The translations under genes were made by a program, and so were the position numbers. Of a stretch of 64,000 bases of DNA, positions 7,727-15,925 are shown piece after piece; position 1 is the first letter of the stretch; each line of letters opens with the position of its first letter. The DNA comes from DASZKW01 sp035552775. Its GTDB lineage: Bacteria; Actinomycetota; Acidimicrobiia; Acidimicrobiales; Palsa-688. A model generated the notes under the pieces. That model was not told the origin of the DNA. It saw only the letters and a list, made by a program, of their open reading frames with translations, and searched no databases. Where the stretch lies: the NCBI GenBank assembly GCA_035552775.1, contig DASZKW010000096.1:11281-75280 (forward strand). The letters run 5' to 3'.

Positions 7727-9040
7727 TTACGGTCGGGAGTCCAGGAGTTGCACGGCCAGCAGGGCCACGTCATCACGGCGGGGTCCCTCGGGGGTGAGTG
7801 CGGCGAGGATTGCGTCACAGAGTTCTTCTGGATCCGCGGAGGCAGCTTGGCGCCCGACGGCGAGCAGTGCGGCCGCCCCCTCGGACAGCGAGACGCCGGG
7901 ACTCTCGATGAGGCCGTCGGTATAGAGCACCAAGGTCTCACCCGTGACGAGGACGGTGCGGTGGTCGACGGCCACACCGCCGGGGACACCGAGGGGTGGC
8001 GACGGCTCCACCGCGACGAAACGAGCGCCGCCCTTGCCGTCGACGACCATCGGCGGGGGATGGCCGGCGGACGCGGCGACGAGGTCGCCGTTGCTGGTGT
8101 CGAGGCGGGCGAAGACGGCGGTGGCGCTGCGTTCGAAGCCGAGGAGGCCCCAACTCCACTGGAGGGCGTCGACCAGCTGCGCTGGCTCGCGGAACTGGCC
8201 GGCGAGTACGCGCGCCGCGCTGCGAAGCTGGCCCATCAGGGCCGCGGCGGTGGCGTCGTGGCCCTCGATGTCACCGATCATCAGGCCGATGCGACCGCTG
8301 GGTAGGACCACCATGTCGTAGAAGTCCCCGCCGGCCTCCGCTCCCGTCGCGGTCAGGTAGCGAACGGCGCGCTCTATGCCGGCCGGCGTGGGCAGGACAG
8401 TGGGCAGCAGGTGGTGTTGGAGGTCGTTGGCCACCTGACGGTCGCGCTGGTGGCGGCGGGCCGACGCCACCACCGTCGCCACCCGGCTGGCCAGTTCGCT
8501 CGGCAGGTCCAGGTCAGCGGCGTCGAACACCCGGCCCGACCCCGCAGACACGAGGGTGATCGAACCGAGCACCTCGTCGCCGTCGACGAGGGGAACGCAC
8601 ATGTAGGACTCGAAGCCGAGCGCCTTGACCAGCTCCAGATGACGGCTGTCGCGCGTCGTGAGCCGGAGGAAGTCGTCGGGCATCGTCTCCGACCACGACG
8701 GACGGGCGGTGGTCATGGCCACCCTGCCGGGATGGGGACTCGACGGATCGGGGGGGTAGTTGTTCCTGAGCTCGTCCACCAGGTCGGCCTTCGCCGCGTC
8801 GGCGTGGACAGCGGCCATGCGGCGCAGTGTCCCATCGGGTTCGCCTACGTCGATCAGGCAAAGATCGGCTAGCTCGGGTACCGCTGCGGCCGCCAGGCGC
8901 TGCAGAGTGTCGGGATAATCGCGGGCTCCGGCCAGGGCGGTGGCCGTGTCGAGCAGGAACGACAGGCGGCGCTCGACGGCGCCGACGCGACCGTCTGGTT
9001 CGCCTCCCTGCTCGCCGGGCATGGGGCCATCATTCGACAC
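7727..9040 (-). CDS. GAF domain plus SpoIIE-type (PP2C) serine phosphatase
   Basis: This is an Rsb-type signalling protein. An N-terminal coiled segment ('VERRLSFLLDTATALAGA') leads into a GAF sensor domain (about residues 25-180, with 'YMCVPLVDGDEVLGSITLV'). The SpoIIE/PP2C phosphatase follows (about residues 205-435) with the metal-binding acidic residues 'GGDFYD', 'GDIEGHD', 'YTDGLIE' and 'RRDDVALL' all present, so it should be active. Such proteins dephosphorylate anti-sigma-factor antagonists in partner-switching pathways. No anti-sigma or STAS gene lies next to it. Start choice: GTG 9040 avoids overlap with the divergent acyl-CoA synthetase gene; ATG 9022 is possible. Confidence 0.88.
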   Translation of the reverse strand: MSNDGPMPGEQGGEPDGRVGAVERRLSFLLDTATALAGARDYPDTLQRLAAAAVPELADLCLIDVGEPDGTLRRMAAVHADAAKADLVDELRNNYPPDPSSPHPGRVAMTTARPSWSETMPDDFLRLTTRDSRHLELVKALGFESYMCVPLVDGDEVLGSITLVSAGSGRVFDAADLDLPSELASRVATVVASARRHQRDRQVANDLQHHLLPTVLPTPAGIERAVRYLTATGAEAGGDFYDMVVLPSGRIGLMIGDIEGHDATAAALMGQLRSAARVLAGQFREPAQLVDALQWSWGLLGFERSATAVFARLDTSNGDLVAASAGHPPPMVVDGKGGARFVAVEPSPPLGVPGGVAVDHRTVLVTGETLVLYTDGLIESPGVSLSEGAAALLAVGRQAASADPEELCDAILAALTPEGPRRDDVALLAVQLLDSRP

Positions 9041-9094
9041 CCGGGGCCCACTCGCAAATGAAGCCGCGGCGAAGACCAGGCACGGGCGTGCTCG

Positions 9095-9100
9095 TAGGAT
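9095..9100 (+). promoter_or_regulatory. -10 box TAGGAT for the acyl-CoA synthetase gene (leaderless)
   Basis: TAGGAT is followed by 8 nt and then GTG at 9109. It fixes the start of the adenylating enzyme well downstream of longer open frames that run backwards into the divergent gene. Confidence 0.5.
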
Positions 9101-9108
9101 GCCCGGCG

Positions 9109-10668
9109 GTGACACAGCTGCTGACCGACCAGCTCAGGCTCATGGCGGAGCATTTTGGGGACGAGGCCGGTTTCGCTGATCTGGGACAAGAAACGTCCTT
9201 GAGCTTCGCCGTGTGGGACGCCCGGTCGAGCGCGCTCTCCCGGGGTCTGGCCGCCGCCGGAGTCGCGAGCGGAGACCGTGTCGCCATCCACCTCAGCGTC
9301 GCCTCCCCGCTCGACTGGGTCGTCGCCTACGCGGCCATCCACAAGGCGGGCGCAGTCGCCGTGCCGGTCAACACCCGGTGGGTGACGGCGGAGCTGGCCG
9401 AGATCCTGGCCCACGCCGAGGTGTCGGCGGCGTTCACCGATGACGACGGTTGGGACATCTTGAGCGGGACCCTTTCGCGGGTCGGCACCCTCCGGTTGAT
9501 CGTGGTGAGGGATCGGCGCGCCGAGCGCCGAGCGCCCGCCGGTGTCGACGTGAGGGGCTGGGACGACCTGGTATCCAACGACGGCAGCCCTTTCCAAAAC
9601 CCCGTCGACGACGACGCCATGGCCGACATCGTCTACACGTCGGGTACGACGGGGCGACCCAAGGGCGTGGTGGTGCGCCACCGCAACGCGTCGCTCATCC
9701 CGAACGGGTTGCCGGTGTGGACCGGTTCGGGGTGGATCTTCTCGTCGCCCCTGTTCACCTTCGCCGGGATCACCGCCATCTACAACCCCATGAAACTCGG
9801 GCTTCGTGCCCTGTACCTGCCCCGCTTCGACACCGCGGCGTGGATCGCCGCGGTAGAGCGGGAACGCCCATCCATGGCGTTCTTGGTGCCGGCCATGGCC
9901 GAGCTCCTCCTCGCCGACCCCCGTTTCGAGGCCGCCGACCTGTCGAGCGTCGGCCTGTGCGCGGTGGGGGGCGCGCCGCTCGCCCCGCGCACCCAGCGGC
10001 GCCTCCAGGCAGCCATGCCCGCGGCGTCTGTCTCAAACGGCTACGGCATGACCGAAGCCGGTCCCGCCTACACCGTCTTACCCAAGGAAGAAGCCGAGCG
10101 GCGGGTGGGATCGGTGGGGAAAGCCATACCCCCCGCCGAGTTCGTCGTCGTGGGGGAAGACGGATCGCGCCTGCCCCCCGGCGCCGTCGGCGAGCTCGTC
10201 ATCAACAACCCGGGCCGTCAACGCGAGTACTACCGCGACCCCGCGGCGACAGCCCGCACGTGGCACGGCGACGGACTGCACACCGGCGACCTGGCGCGCC
10301 TCGACGACGACGGCTACCTGTACATCGTCGGGCGCCTCAAGGATCTCATTATCAGGGGCGGCAACAACATCTATGCCGGCGACGTCGAAGCCGTACTTTA
10401 CGAGCACCCGGCGGTCGTCGAAGCGGCCGTGGCCGGCGTTGCCCACGAGGTGCTCGGCGAGGATGTCGCCGCCTGGGTGGTGCTGCGACCGGAGACGGCG
10501 GTGACACCCGAGGAACTGATGGCCTGGGCGTCGGAGCGCCTGGCGGACTACAAGGTGCCCCGGAGGATCACCCTCGTCACGTCGCTGCCGCGCAACGCCA
10601 CCGGCAAGGTTGTCAAAGACGCCCTCACACAGTCTCAACCTCAACCTCCACCTCCACTCGATGGTTAG
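9109..10668 (+). CDS. Acyl-CoA synthetase (class I adenylate-forming, fatty-acid-CoA-ligase-like)
   Basis: This is a 519-residue AMP-forming ligase. It has the P-loop 'YTSGTTGRPKG' (about residue 175), the 'YGMTEAGP' A5 motif, the A8 hinge 'GRLKDLIIRGGNNIYAGDVE' and the C-terminal A10 'PRNATGKVVKD' with the catalytic Lys. All core motifs are intact. The enzyme activates a carboxylic acid to acyl-AMP and then acyl-CoA; the acid is unknown. The start is GTG 9109, supported by the TAGGAT box. The gene stands alone and converges with, and overlaps by 4 bp, the class II aldolase gene. Confidence 0.9.
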   Translation: MTQLLTDQLRLMAEHFGDEAGFADLGQETSLSFAVWDARSSALSRGLAAAGVASGDRVAIHLSVASPLDWVVAYAAIHKAGAVAVPVNTRWVTAELAEILAHAEVSAAFTDDDGWDILSGTLSRVGTLRLIVVRDRRAERRAPAGVDVRGWDDLVSNDGSPFQNPVDDDAMADIVYTSGTTGRPKGVVVRHRNASLIPNGLPVWTGSGWIFSSPLFTFAGITAIYNPMKLGLRALYLPRFDTAAWIAAVERERPSMAFLVPAMAELLLADPRFEAADLSSVGLCAVGGAPLAPRTQRRLQAAMPAASVSNGYGMTEAGPAYTVLPKEEAERRVGSVGKAIPPAEFVVVGEDGSRLPPGAVGELVINNPGRQREYYRDPAATARTWHGDGLHTGDLARLDDDGYLYIVGRLKDLIIRGGNNIYAGDVEAVLYEHPAVVEAAVAGVAHEVLGEDVAAWVVLRPETAVTPEELMAWASERLADYKVPRRITLVTSLPRNATGKVVKDALTQSQPQPPPPLDG

Positions 10669-11318
10669 GGTAACTGGCGCATGAGCTGGTACACCCCGGC
10701 GAGATTGGCGTTGACATCGTCGGGGATGGGGACGGGCCCTCCGAGGGCCCGGGCACCCCACACGATCTGGGCGCTGCGCTCCACGAGGGCGATGATGTGC
10801 AGCACCCTCGCGGGGCTCGGGCCAACCGCCACCATCCCGTGGTTGGCGAGCAGGGCGGCGCCGCGGCCCGCGAGCGCCTCCACCGCCCGCTCACCGACCT
10901 CGGCGCTCCCCGACGCCGCGTACCCCGCGCAGCGCACGTCGCCGCCGACGTAGGTGGTGAACTCGTCGATGCACGCCGGCACCGGCTGGTGGCTGACCGC
11001 GAACATCGTGGCCCATACCGGGTGCGAGTGGATGACCGAGGCGATGTCGTCGAACGCCCGGTAGCAAGCTAGATGGAGGTGGAGCTCCGAAGTGGGGGAG
11101 CGCCCGTCTCGCGCCGAGACCACGGCGCCGTCAGGGTCGACCACCACCAGATCTGCGAGGCCCATGGTCTCGTAGTCGATTGACGACGGCGTGACCACCA
11201 CCGTGCCGTCGTGGCGGCGGGCGGAGATGTTGCCGGCCGTGCCCTCCACCAGGCCGCGTCGCAGCATGTCCTTCGCCGCGGCCAACACCGCGTTCTCGGC
11301 GTCGTCGACGTAGGTCAC
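10665..11318 (-). CDS. Class II aldolase/adducin family protein (fuculose-phosphate-aldolase-like)
   Basis: This is a 217-residue zinc aldolase-fold protein. The active-site pattern is present: 'GTAGNISAR' for phosphate binding, the Glu in 'TSELHLHLACYR', the zinc ligands in 'VIHSHPVWA' and the third His in 'LLANHGMVA'. Members cleave sugar phosphates such as L-fuculose-1-phosphate or L-ribulose-phosphate, or decarboxylate 3-oxo-tetronate phosphates. The GTG start overlaps the stop of the upstream dehydrogenase (GTGA), so the two genes are coupled. Together with the divergent FGGY kinase it forms a kinase-dehydrogenase-aldolase set. Confidence 0.87.
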   Translation of the reverse strand: MTYVDDAENAVLAAAKDMLRRGLVEGTAGNISARRHDGTVVVTPSSIDYETMGLADLVVVDPDGAVVSARDGRSPTSELHLHLACYRAFDDIASVIHSHPVWATMFAVSHQPVPACIDEFTTYVGGDVRCAGYAASGSAEVGERAVEALAGRGAALLANHGMVAVGPSPARVLHIIALVERSAQIVWGARALGGPVPIPDDVNANLAGVYQLMRQLP

Positions 11319-12343
11319 CGCGTTCGCCGCCCACGGGTGGATTTCGCCAGCACCTCGGGGTTGGCGCAATAGCGGGGAGGCTCACCGCAGATGAGGCGTT
11401 CCACGTCGCCGGCCACCATCTCCGCCCCTCTCCTCTCGGTGTCGTAGGTCGCACCCCCGATGTGGGGGGTGAACACCACCTCTGGCATGGAGAGGAGTCG
11501 ATGGCCCTCGGGAAGCACCTCGCCCTCCACGTGGTCGATCCCGGCGCCGGCCAGTTTCCCGACGGCGAGGGCGTCGACGAGGGCGTCGGTGTCCACCAGC
11601 GCGCCCCGAGCGGTGTTGATCAAGATTGCGCCGTCGCGCATGGCTGCCAGCGCCTTGGCGTCGACGAGTGAGCGGGTGGACTCGTCGAGCTGGGCGTGCA
11701 CGGACACCACGTCGGATACAGCCAGCAGGTCGTCGAAGCCGTGGTGGGCTTCGGGGTTGGCGGGGTCACAGGCGATGACGTTCATTCCCAGGCCGACGAG
11801 GCGCCATTTCACCGCTCGCCCCACCGCTCCCAGGCCTACCAGCCCGGCGGTACGGCCGGCGATCTCCCAAGTCCGGTGGCGCTGGTAGGGGATGGTCCCG
11901 TCCGCGAACACCCTCCCGGCGCGTACCTCGCCGTCGGCGACGACCACGCGGCGCGCCACGGCGAAGAGCAGGGCGACGGTGAGCTCCGCGACAGCGTCGG
12001 CGTTGCGCCCGGGGGTGTGGAGCACGGGCACGCCCGCCTCGGTGGCGGCGGCCAGGTCGACGTTGGTGGGGTTGCCCCGCGTCGCCGCCACGGCGAGGAG
12101 CGGTAGGTCGAACACGGGACCGGCGACAAGATCGCTCTCGACGACGAGGATGTCGGCACCTTCGCCCGAGGCCCGTTCCGCCAGCCCGGCGGCGTCGTAG
12201 ATCCGCAGCGGCACCTGGTCGATCCACGGTTCGTGGACCACGGTGGCCAGGCTTTGGAGCTTGGCCAGGCCCGGGCCGCGGAGGGGGGCGGTGACGAACG
12301 CTCGATGCTCCGGTCGGGGAGGCACCTGTGATAGGGCGGGCAC
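11315..12343 (-). CDS. D-isomer-specific 2-hydroxyacid dehydrogenase (phosphoglycerate-dehydrogenase-like)
   Basis: This is an NAD-dependent 2-hydroxyacid dehydrogenase of about 342 residues. It has the Rossmann motif 'GLVGLGAVGRAVKWRL', the substrate-binding Arg in 'LINTARGALVD', and the catalytic Glu/His pair within 'HVEGEVLPEGHRLL' and 'FTPHIGGATYD'. I prefer GTG 12343 because a CAGTAT box lies 7 nt upstream; ATG 12352 would add three residues. It is the first gene of a two-gene operon with the aldolase. It probably oxidises or reduces a sugar acid, not serine precursors, judging by its neighbours; this is inferred. Confidence 0.86.
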   Translation of the reverse strand: MPALSQVPPRPEHRAFVTAPLRGPGLAKLQSLATVVHEPWIDQVPLRIYDAAGLAERASGEGADILVVESDLVAGPVFDLPLLAVAATRGNPTNVDLAAATEAGVPVLHTPGRNADAVAELTVALLFAVARRVVVADGEVRAGRVFADGTIPYQRHRTWEIAGRTAGLVGLGAVGRAVKWRLVGLGMNVIACDPANPEAHHGFDDLLAVSDVVSVHAQLDESTRSLVDAKALAAMRDGAILINTARGALVDTDALVDALAVGKLAGAGIDHVEGEVLPEGHRLLSMPEVVFTPHIGGATYDTERRGAEMVAGDVERLICGEPPRYCANPEVLAKSTRGRRTR

Positions 12344-12349
12344 GGCGGC

Positions 12350-12356
12350 CATACTG
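12350..12356. promoter_or_regulatory. Overlapping divergent -10 boxes between the dehydrogenase and kinase genes
   Basis: CATACT (12350-12355, plus strand) is 8 nt before the kinase GTG 12364. CAGTAT (12356-12351, minus strand) is 7 nt before the dehydrogenase GTG 12343. The two boxes share five base pairs inside GGCC-ATACT-GGCC, so the two promoters should exclude or balance each other. Confidence 0.5.
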
Positions 12357-12363
12357 GCCGAGC

Positions 12364-13806
12364 GTGACCCCGCCGCGGCAAGCCAAACCCAAAGCCCTTC
12401 GGCAGGCGATCACCGTGGGCATCGACATCGGCACCACCTCGGTGAAGGCGGTGGCCGCGGACGTCGATGGCCGGGTCGTTTCCAGGCTCCGCCTTCCCCA
12501 CCGCCTCGTGGTGCCGTCACCGTCGCGCCTCGAACACGACGCCGTGCAGGCTTGGTGGGACGGCCCTCGGGCCGCGTGGGACGCTCTCGCCACCACCGAG
12601 GTGGCCGCCGTTGCCGTGTCGGCCATGGTCCCCGCCCTTTGCGCCGTCGGCCCCGACGGGCGTCCTCTTGGTGCCGGTGTGCTCTACGGCGACGAGCGGG
12701 GGCGCCCGGACGGGATCGTCGAGCGGGGGGCGCCGACCGCCACCCACGAGACGGCCGAACTGCTGCGCTGGTGGGCGGGCGAGTTACCCGGCGCGTCGGG
12801 ATATTGGCCTGCCCAGGCCGTCGCCAACCGGGCGCTCGGAGGCGACGCGGCGATCGACTACGGCTCCGCGTACTCCTCAGGTGTCCTCTTCGACGGCACC
12901 GGATGGGATCTGCGCTACTGCGGTGACTGCGGGGTGAAACCCGACCAGCTCCCCGCGGTCGTGATGTTCGGCGACCCGGTCGGCGAGATCAGGAGCGGAC
13001 CCGCCCGGGGCGCGGTGATCGGCGCCGGTGGGGCCGACGCCTGGTGCGAGCAGCTCGTGGCCGGCGTTGAGGGGGTGGGGGACGTCCTGGTGGTGTGTGG
13101 GTCGACCCTGGTGGTGTGGACGGTGACCGACGGCTGGCCGAGCGTCGACGGGCTGTGGACGCTGCCCCACACCGTGGCCGGACGGGCCCTGCTCGGCGGG
13201 GCGAGCAACGCCGGCGGGCTGTTCCTCGACTGGGTGGACCGTGTCGTCGCCCCCGCTTCGACCGAGGTTCGCGACCCGGGGGGCGTGCCCGTGTGGTGGC
13301 CGTTCATCCGCGGCGAGCGCGCCCCCCTGTTCGATCCCGAGCGGCGCGCTGGGCTCGCGGGAGCCGACCTGACTCATGGACCGGCCGAGCTGCGGCGGGC
13401 CGCCTTCGAGGCGTCGGCTTTCGCGGCACGCAACCTCATGGAGCGCGCCGGTACCGCCGGCGCCCGGACCACCAGTGCCTATCGGCCCGGCGATCAGGCA
13501 GTCAGCACCGCACCCCGGACAGCGGGCGCCTCCCCGGCGAGGATCGTCGCCGCGGGCGGGGGCACCCGGGCTCGGGGCTGGATGCAGGCCTTGGCCGACG
13601 TGACAGGCGTGGCCGTGCACCCCTTGGCCATACCCGAGAGCGCCGCACTAGGCGCCGCCTACCTCGCACGGATGGCCGCGGGGCTAGAAGCGTCGGTCGA
13701 AGGGGCCGCACGCTGGGGCGCCTTGGGCGCACCCATAGAACCCGACCCCGCGTGGGTGGGCCCGGTGGCGGAGCGGTATGGGCGGTACCTACAACCCACC
13801 CGGTAG
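12364..13806 (+). CDS. FGGY-family carbohydrate kinase
   Basis: This is a 480-residue sugar kinase. The N-terminal ATP-fold strand 'VGIDIGTTSVKAVAADVDG' is followed by the FGGY core, the adenosine motif 'IVAAGGGTRARGWMQALADV' and the C-terminal 'ESAALGAAYLARMA'. The length fits the family (450-520). The family phosphorylates xylulose, ribulose, glycerol, erythritol and others; the exact sugar cannot be read. GTG 12364 is supported by the CATACT box. Its divergent neighbours, a 2-hydroxyacid dehydrogenase and a class II aldolase, suggest a route in which a sugar or sugar acid is oxidised, phosphorylated and cleaved. Confidence 0.87.
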   Translation: MTPPRQAKPKALRQAITVGIDIGTTSVKAVAADVDGRVVSRLRLPHRLVVPSPSRLEHDAVQAWWDGPRAAWDALATTEVAAVAVSAMVPALCAVGPDGRPLGAGVLYGDERGRPDGIVERGAPTATHETAELLRWWAGELPGASGYWPAQAVANRALGGDAAIDYGSAYSSGVLFDGTGWDLRYCGDCGVKPDQLPAVVMFGDPVGEIRSGPARGAVIGAGGADAWCEQLVAGVEGVGDVLVVCGSTLVVWTVTDGWPSVDGLWTLPHTVAGRALLGGASNAGGLFLDWVDRVVAPASTEVRDPGGVPVWWPFIRGERAPLFDPERRAGLAGADLTHGPAELRRAAFEASAFAARNLMERAGTAGARTTSAYRPGDQAVSTAPRTAGASPARIVAAGGGTRARGWMQALADVTGVAVHPLAIPESAALGAAYLARMAAGLEASVEGAARWGALGAPIEPDPAWVGPVAERYGRYLQPTR

Positions 13807-13842
13807 CACGTCGTCACCTAGCGAGCCTGGTTGCGCTCGGGA

Positions 13843-14085
13843 TCAGCCGTCGGGTGCATGCGAGGTGGGGGCGTCGGGTGGATGCATCGTCGGGGGAACC
13901 GGGTCGACCTGGGCGGCGCTCTCGATGGTGTCGGCCAGCTCGGACTGGAGGTCGGCGATCTCGGGCTCGATCGCTTCGGCGTCGTCCACACGGCCCTGCA
14001 CGCGCGCTCGCTCACGTTGCTCGACCAGTTCTTCAAGCTGGAGCTCCACGCCCACGGCATGATCCGCGTCTCGCGGGGTGATCAT
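13843..14085 (-). CDS. Small helical (coiled-coil) hypothetical protein
   Basis: This 80-residue protein has a charged helical stretch of about 45 residues ('ELQLEELVEQRERARVQGRV', then 'EAIEPEIADLQSELADTIES') and a disordered Pro-rich tail. The heptad-like spacing suggests a coiled coil. Codon use matches its neighbours. No family is recognised. Confidence 0.5.
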   Translation of the reverse strand: MITPRDADHAVGVELQLEELVEQRERARVQGRVDDAEAIEPEIADLQSELADTIESAAQVDPVPPTMHPPDAPTSHAPDG

Positions 14086-14204
14086 GGCTTTTCCACTACC
14101 CCAACGGCTGGCTGCTCATACCGTCGGGCGGCCTCAGGGTGCCAGGCCGGCGGCCGCATTTCGCCTACATCCTCTGTTGGCGCAAATGTCTGTGTCGCGT
14201 CGCG

Positions 14205-15191
14205 TCACAGCGCTCTGGTGAAGTGCATCTCGACGCTCGAACTCAGGTCGCCCAGCTCGCGGCTGGCACCCGTCGCTTTGTAACCACGAGCCCCGTAGAG
14301 GCCGTGGGCGTGGACGAAACGGCTGTCGCTCCACAGCTCGATGCCCGTTGCCCCCCGGCGGCGTGCCTCCGTCTCCGCCACGCCCATGAGGTGGGTGGCG
14401 AGGCCACGCCGGCGCCAGCGGCGGCCCACATAGAGCTTCTGCAGTTCGGCTGTCCGGGCCGCCGGGGGGCCCAGCGCCACCGACGCGATCACTTCGTCGC
14501 CGGGCCCCTCGGCCACCCAGATGGCGCCCCCGTTGCCCGCGAGGGCCGTGGCGGGGGCCAGCAGGTCCGCGCACTCCCCGTGGGGGTCCATCACACAGCC
14601 CGGATACTCGGACCAGCAGGCGGCGACGAGCGCCACCAGATCCCAGCCGTCGTCGTCGGTGGCGGGGCGGACCGACCACGGCGGGCCGTCCAATCGCAGG
14701 CCCATGAGGATCGAGTCCCATACCTCACCGCTGCGTCGTCGGTAATGGCGGCGTTTGCGCCCCTCCTCGACGAAACCCATCCGGCGGTACAGCGCCAGCG
14801 CAGCGTCGTTGCCCGGCCACAGCTCCAGAGCGATCTTGAGGGCACCGGCGTCCCTCGCCCAGTCGACTCCCTGGGCGAGGAGGGCGCTGCCGATCCCCAC
14901 CCCCCTCCACGGGGGGAGTAGGGCCATGCCCAGCTCGGCGGTGCCGTAGGGAGCGATGCCGAGCACGAGGTGGCCGACCACGTTCGCGTCGACGTCGGCC
15001 ACGAGCCAAAGGTCGTCGGGGCCAACCAGGCGCTCCGCCACGGCCGCGGCGCGCGCCACCCGGTCAAAGGGCACTTCGGTACCTATCCAGCGGCCCTCGG
15101 CGCCGACGTCCCACAGGACCGACACGATCCCGTCGACGTCAGCGGAAGTGGCCCGCCGGATCGCGACACCAGCGGGAGCCGGGACGCTCAA
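14205..15191 (-). CDS. Tandem GNAT acetyltransferase
   Basis: This protein carries two GNAT folds. The first (about residues 8-165) has the acetyl-CoA motif 'LPPWRGVGIGSALLAQGVDW' and the 'YRRMGFVEEG' end. The second (about residues 175-325) has 'VGRRWRRRGLATHLMGVAE' and the 'YGARGYKATG' end. MshD, the mycothiol synthase, is also a two-GNAT protein, but the sequence is too general for that name here. The start is uncertain: TTG 15191 gives a normal N-terminus and overlaps the stop of a possible 11-codon leader; GTG 15251 would add 20 residues with no domain. Confidence 0.75.
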   Translation of the reverse strand: MSVPAPAGVAIRRATSADVDGIVSVLWDVGAEGRWIGTEVPFDRVARAAAVAERLVGPDDLWLVADVDANVVGHLVLGIAPYGTAELGMALLPPWRGVGIGSALLAQGVDWARDAGALKIALELWPGNDAALALYRRMGFVEEGRKRRHYRRRSGEVWDSILMGLRLDGPPWSVRPATDDDGWDLVALVAACWSEYPGCVMDPHGECADLLAPATALAGNGGAIWVAEGPGDEVIASVALGPPAARTAELQKLYVGRRWRRRGLATHLMGVAETEARRRGATGIELWSDSRFVHAHGLYGARGYKATGASRELGDLSSSVEMHFTRAL

Positions 15192-15223
15192 GAGGCAACG
15201 ACCATCGACGCGGGGAGGTTCAT
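15188..15223 (-). other. Possible leaderless 11-codon leader ORF of the GNAT gene
   Basis: On the minus strand, TATGGT (15236-15231) is followed by 7 nt and then an ATG that opens an 11-codon frame, MNLPASMVVAS. Its TGA stop overlaps the TTG start of the GNAT frame (TTGA). This arrangement would let a leaderless ribosome reach the main start by termination-reinitiation. It is inferred from spacing only. Confidence 0.35.
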
Positions 15224-15230
15224 CGCCGGC

Positions 15231-15236
15231 ACCATA
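15231..15236 (-). promoter_or_regulatory. -10 box TATGGT upstream of the GNAT leader ORF
   Basis: TATGGT on the minus strand lies 7 nt before the leader ATG at 15223, the same spacing as at other leaderless genes in the window. Confidence 0.4.
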
Positions 15237-15294
15237 CCGGCGTGACCGCACGGCCGGCGCCGGCAGCGCGGGACCGCTAGCAAATCGGCGCGAC

Positions 15295-15300
15295 TAGGTT
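15295..15300 (+). promoter_or_regulatory. -10 box TAGGTT upstream of the adk leader ORF
   Basis: TAGGTT is followed by 8 nt and then GTG at 15309, which opens a nine-codon frame ending at the adenylate kinase start. No such box lies 6-9 nt before the adk GTG itself. Confidence 0.4.
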
Positions 15301-15308
15301 CACAACCC

Positions 15309-15338
15309 GTGCCCGAACCGGATGAAGCGACCGCGTAG
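15309..15338 (+). other. Possible leaderless nine-codon leader ORF of adenylate kinase
   Basis: GTG 15309 starts a nine-codon frame (MPEPDEATA) whose TAG stop shares its last base with the adk GTG (TAGTG). This mirrors the leader before the divergent GNAT gene 85 bp away. Translational coupling is likely if the leader is translated. Confidence 0.35.
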
Positions 15339-15925
15339 TGCGAGTCTTGATGGTCGCCCCCCCAGGCGCGGGCAAAGGCACCCAGGCGAAGCGCCTTTCG
15401 GCCCGGTTCGGGATCGAGCACATCGCCACCGGAGAGCTGCTACGAGCGGAGGTGGCGGCCGACACCGAGATCGGCCGCCAGGCACGGGCGTTCCTGGACC
15501 GGGGCGACCTCGTCCCCGACGACGTGGTCCTCGCCATGGTGATGCCCCGGGTGCTGGCCGCCGCCAACGCCGGCGGCTACGTCTTGGATGGCTTTCCCCG
15601 AACCGTCGCACAGGCCGAGGAGGCCCACGCCCAGGCGGTCGCCGAGGACGTCGCCCTACAGGCGGTGATCGCCCTGCAGGTGAGCGACGCCGAGCTGTAC
15701 CGCCGGGTGGCGGCGAGAGCCCGCGCCGAGGGGCGTTCCGACGACGACGACTCCACGACCGCCCACCGCTTCGAGGTCTACGAATCCCAGACGCGCCCCC
15801 TCCTCGACTACTACGCGGCTCGGGGAATCCTGCGTCCCGTCGACGGCGAGCAAGGCGTGGACCAGGTGAGCGCAGCGGTGCTCGAAGCGCTCGCCGATCT
15901 GGTTGGCAGGGTGGAGTCGGTCTAG
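15338..15925 (+). CDS. adk: Adenylate kinase (short form)
   Basis: This is a 195-residue nucleoside monophosphate kinase. It has the P-loop 'APPGAGKGTQAKRLS', the AMP-binding 'IATGELLRAEV' and 'GYVLDGFPRTVAQAE', and a short lid ('RVAARARAEGRSDDDD', then 'TTAHRFEVY'), as in LID-less bacterial Adk. It interconverts AMP + ATP and 2 ADP. It is not in the usual secY ribosomal operon, so it may be a second adenylate kinase paralogue. GTG 15338 overlaps the stop of a short leader frame. The 3' end overlaps the convergent thioredoxin-fold gene by 4 bp. Confidence 0.88.
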   Translation: MRVLMVAPPGAGKGTQAKRLSARFGIEHIATGELLRAEVAADTEIGRQARAFLDRGDLVPDDVVLAMVMPRVLAAANAGGYVLDGFPRTVAQAEEAHAQAVAEDVALQAVIALQVSDAELYRRVAARARAEGRSDDDDSTTAHRFEVYESQTRPLLDYYAARGILRPVDGEQGVDQVSAAVLEALADLVGRVESV

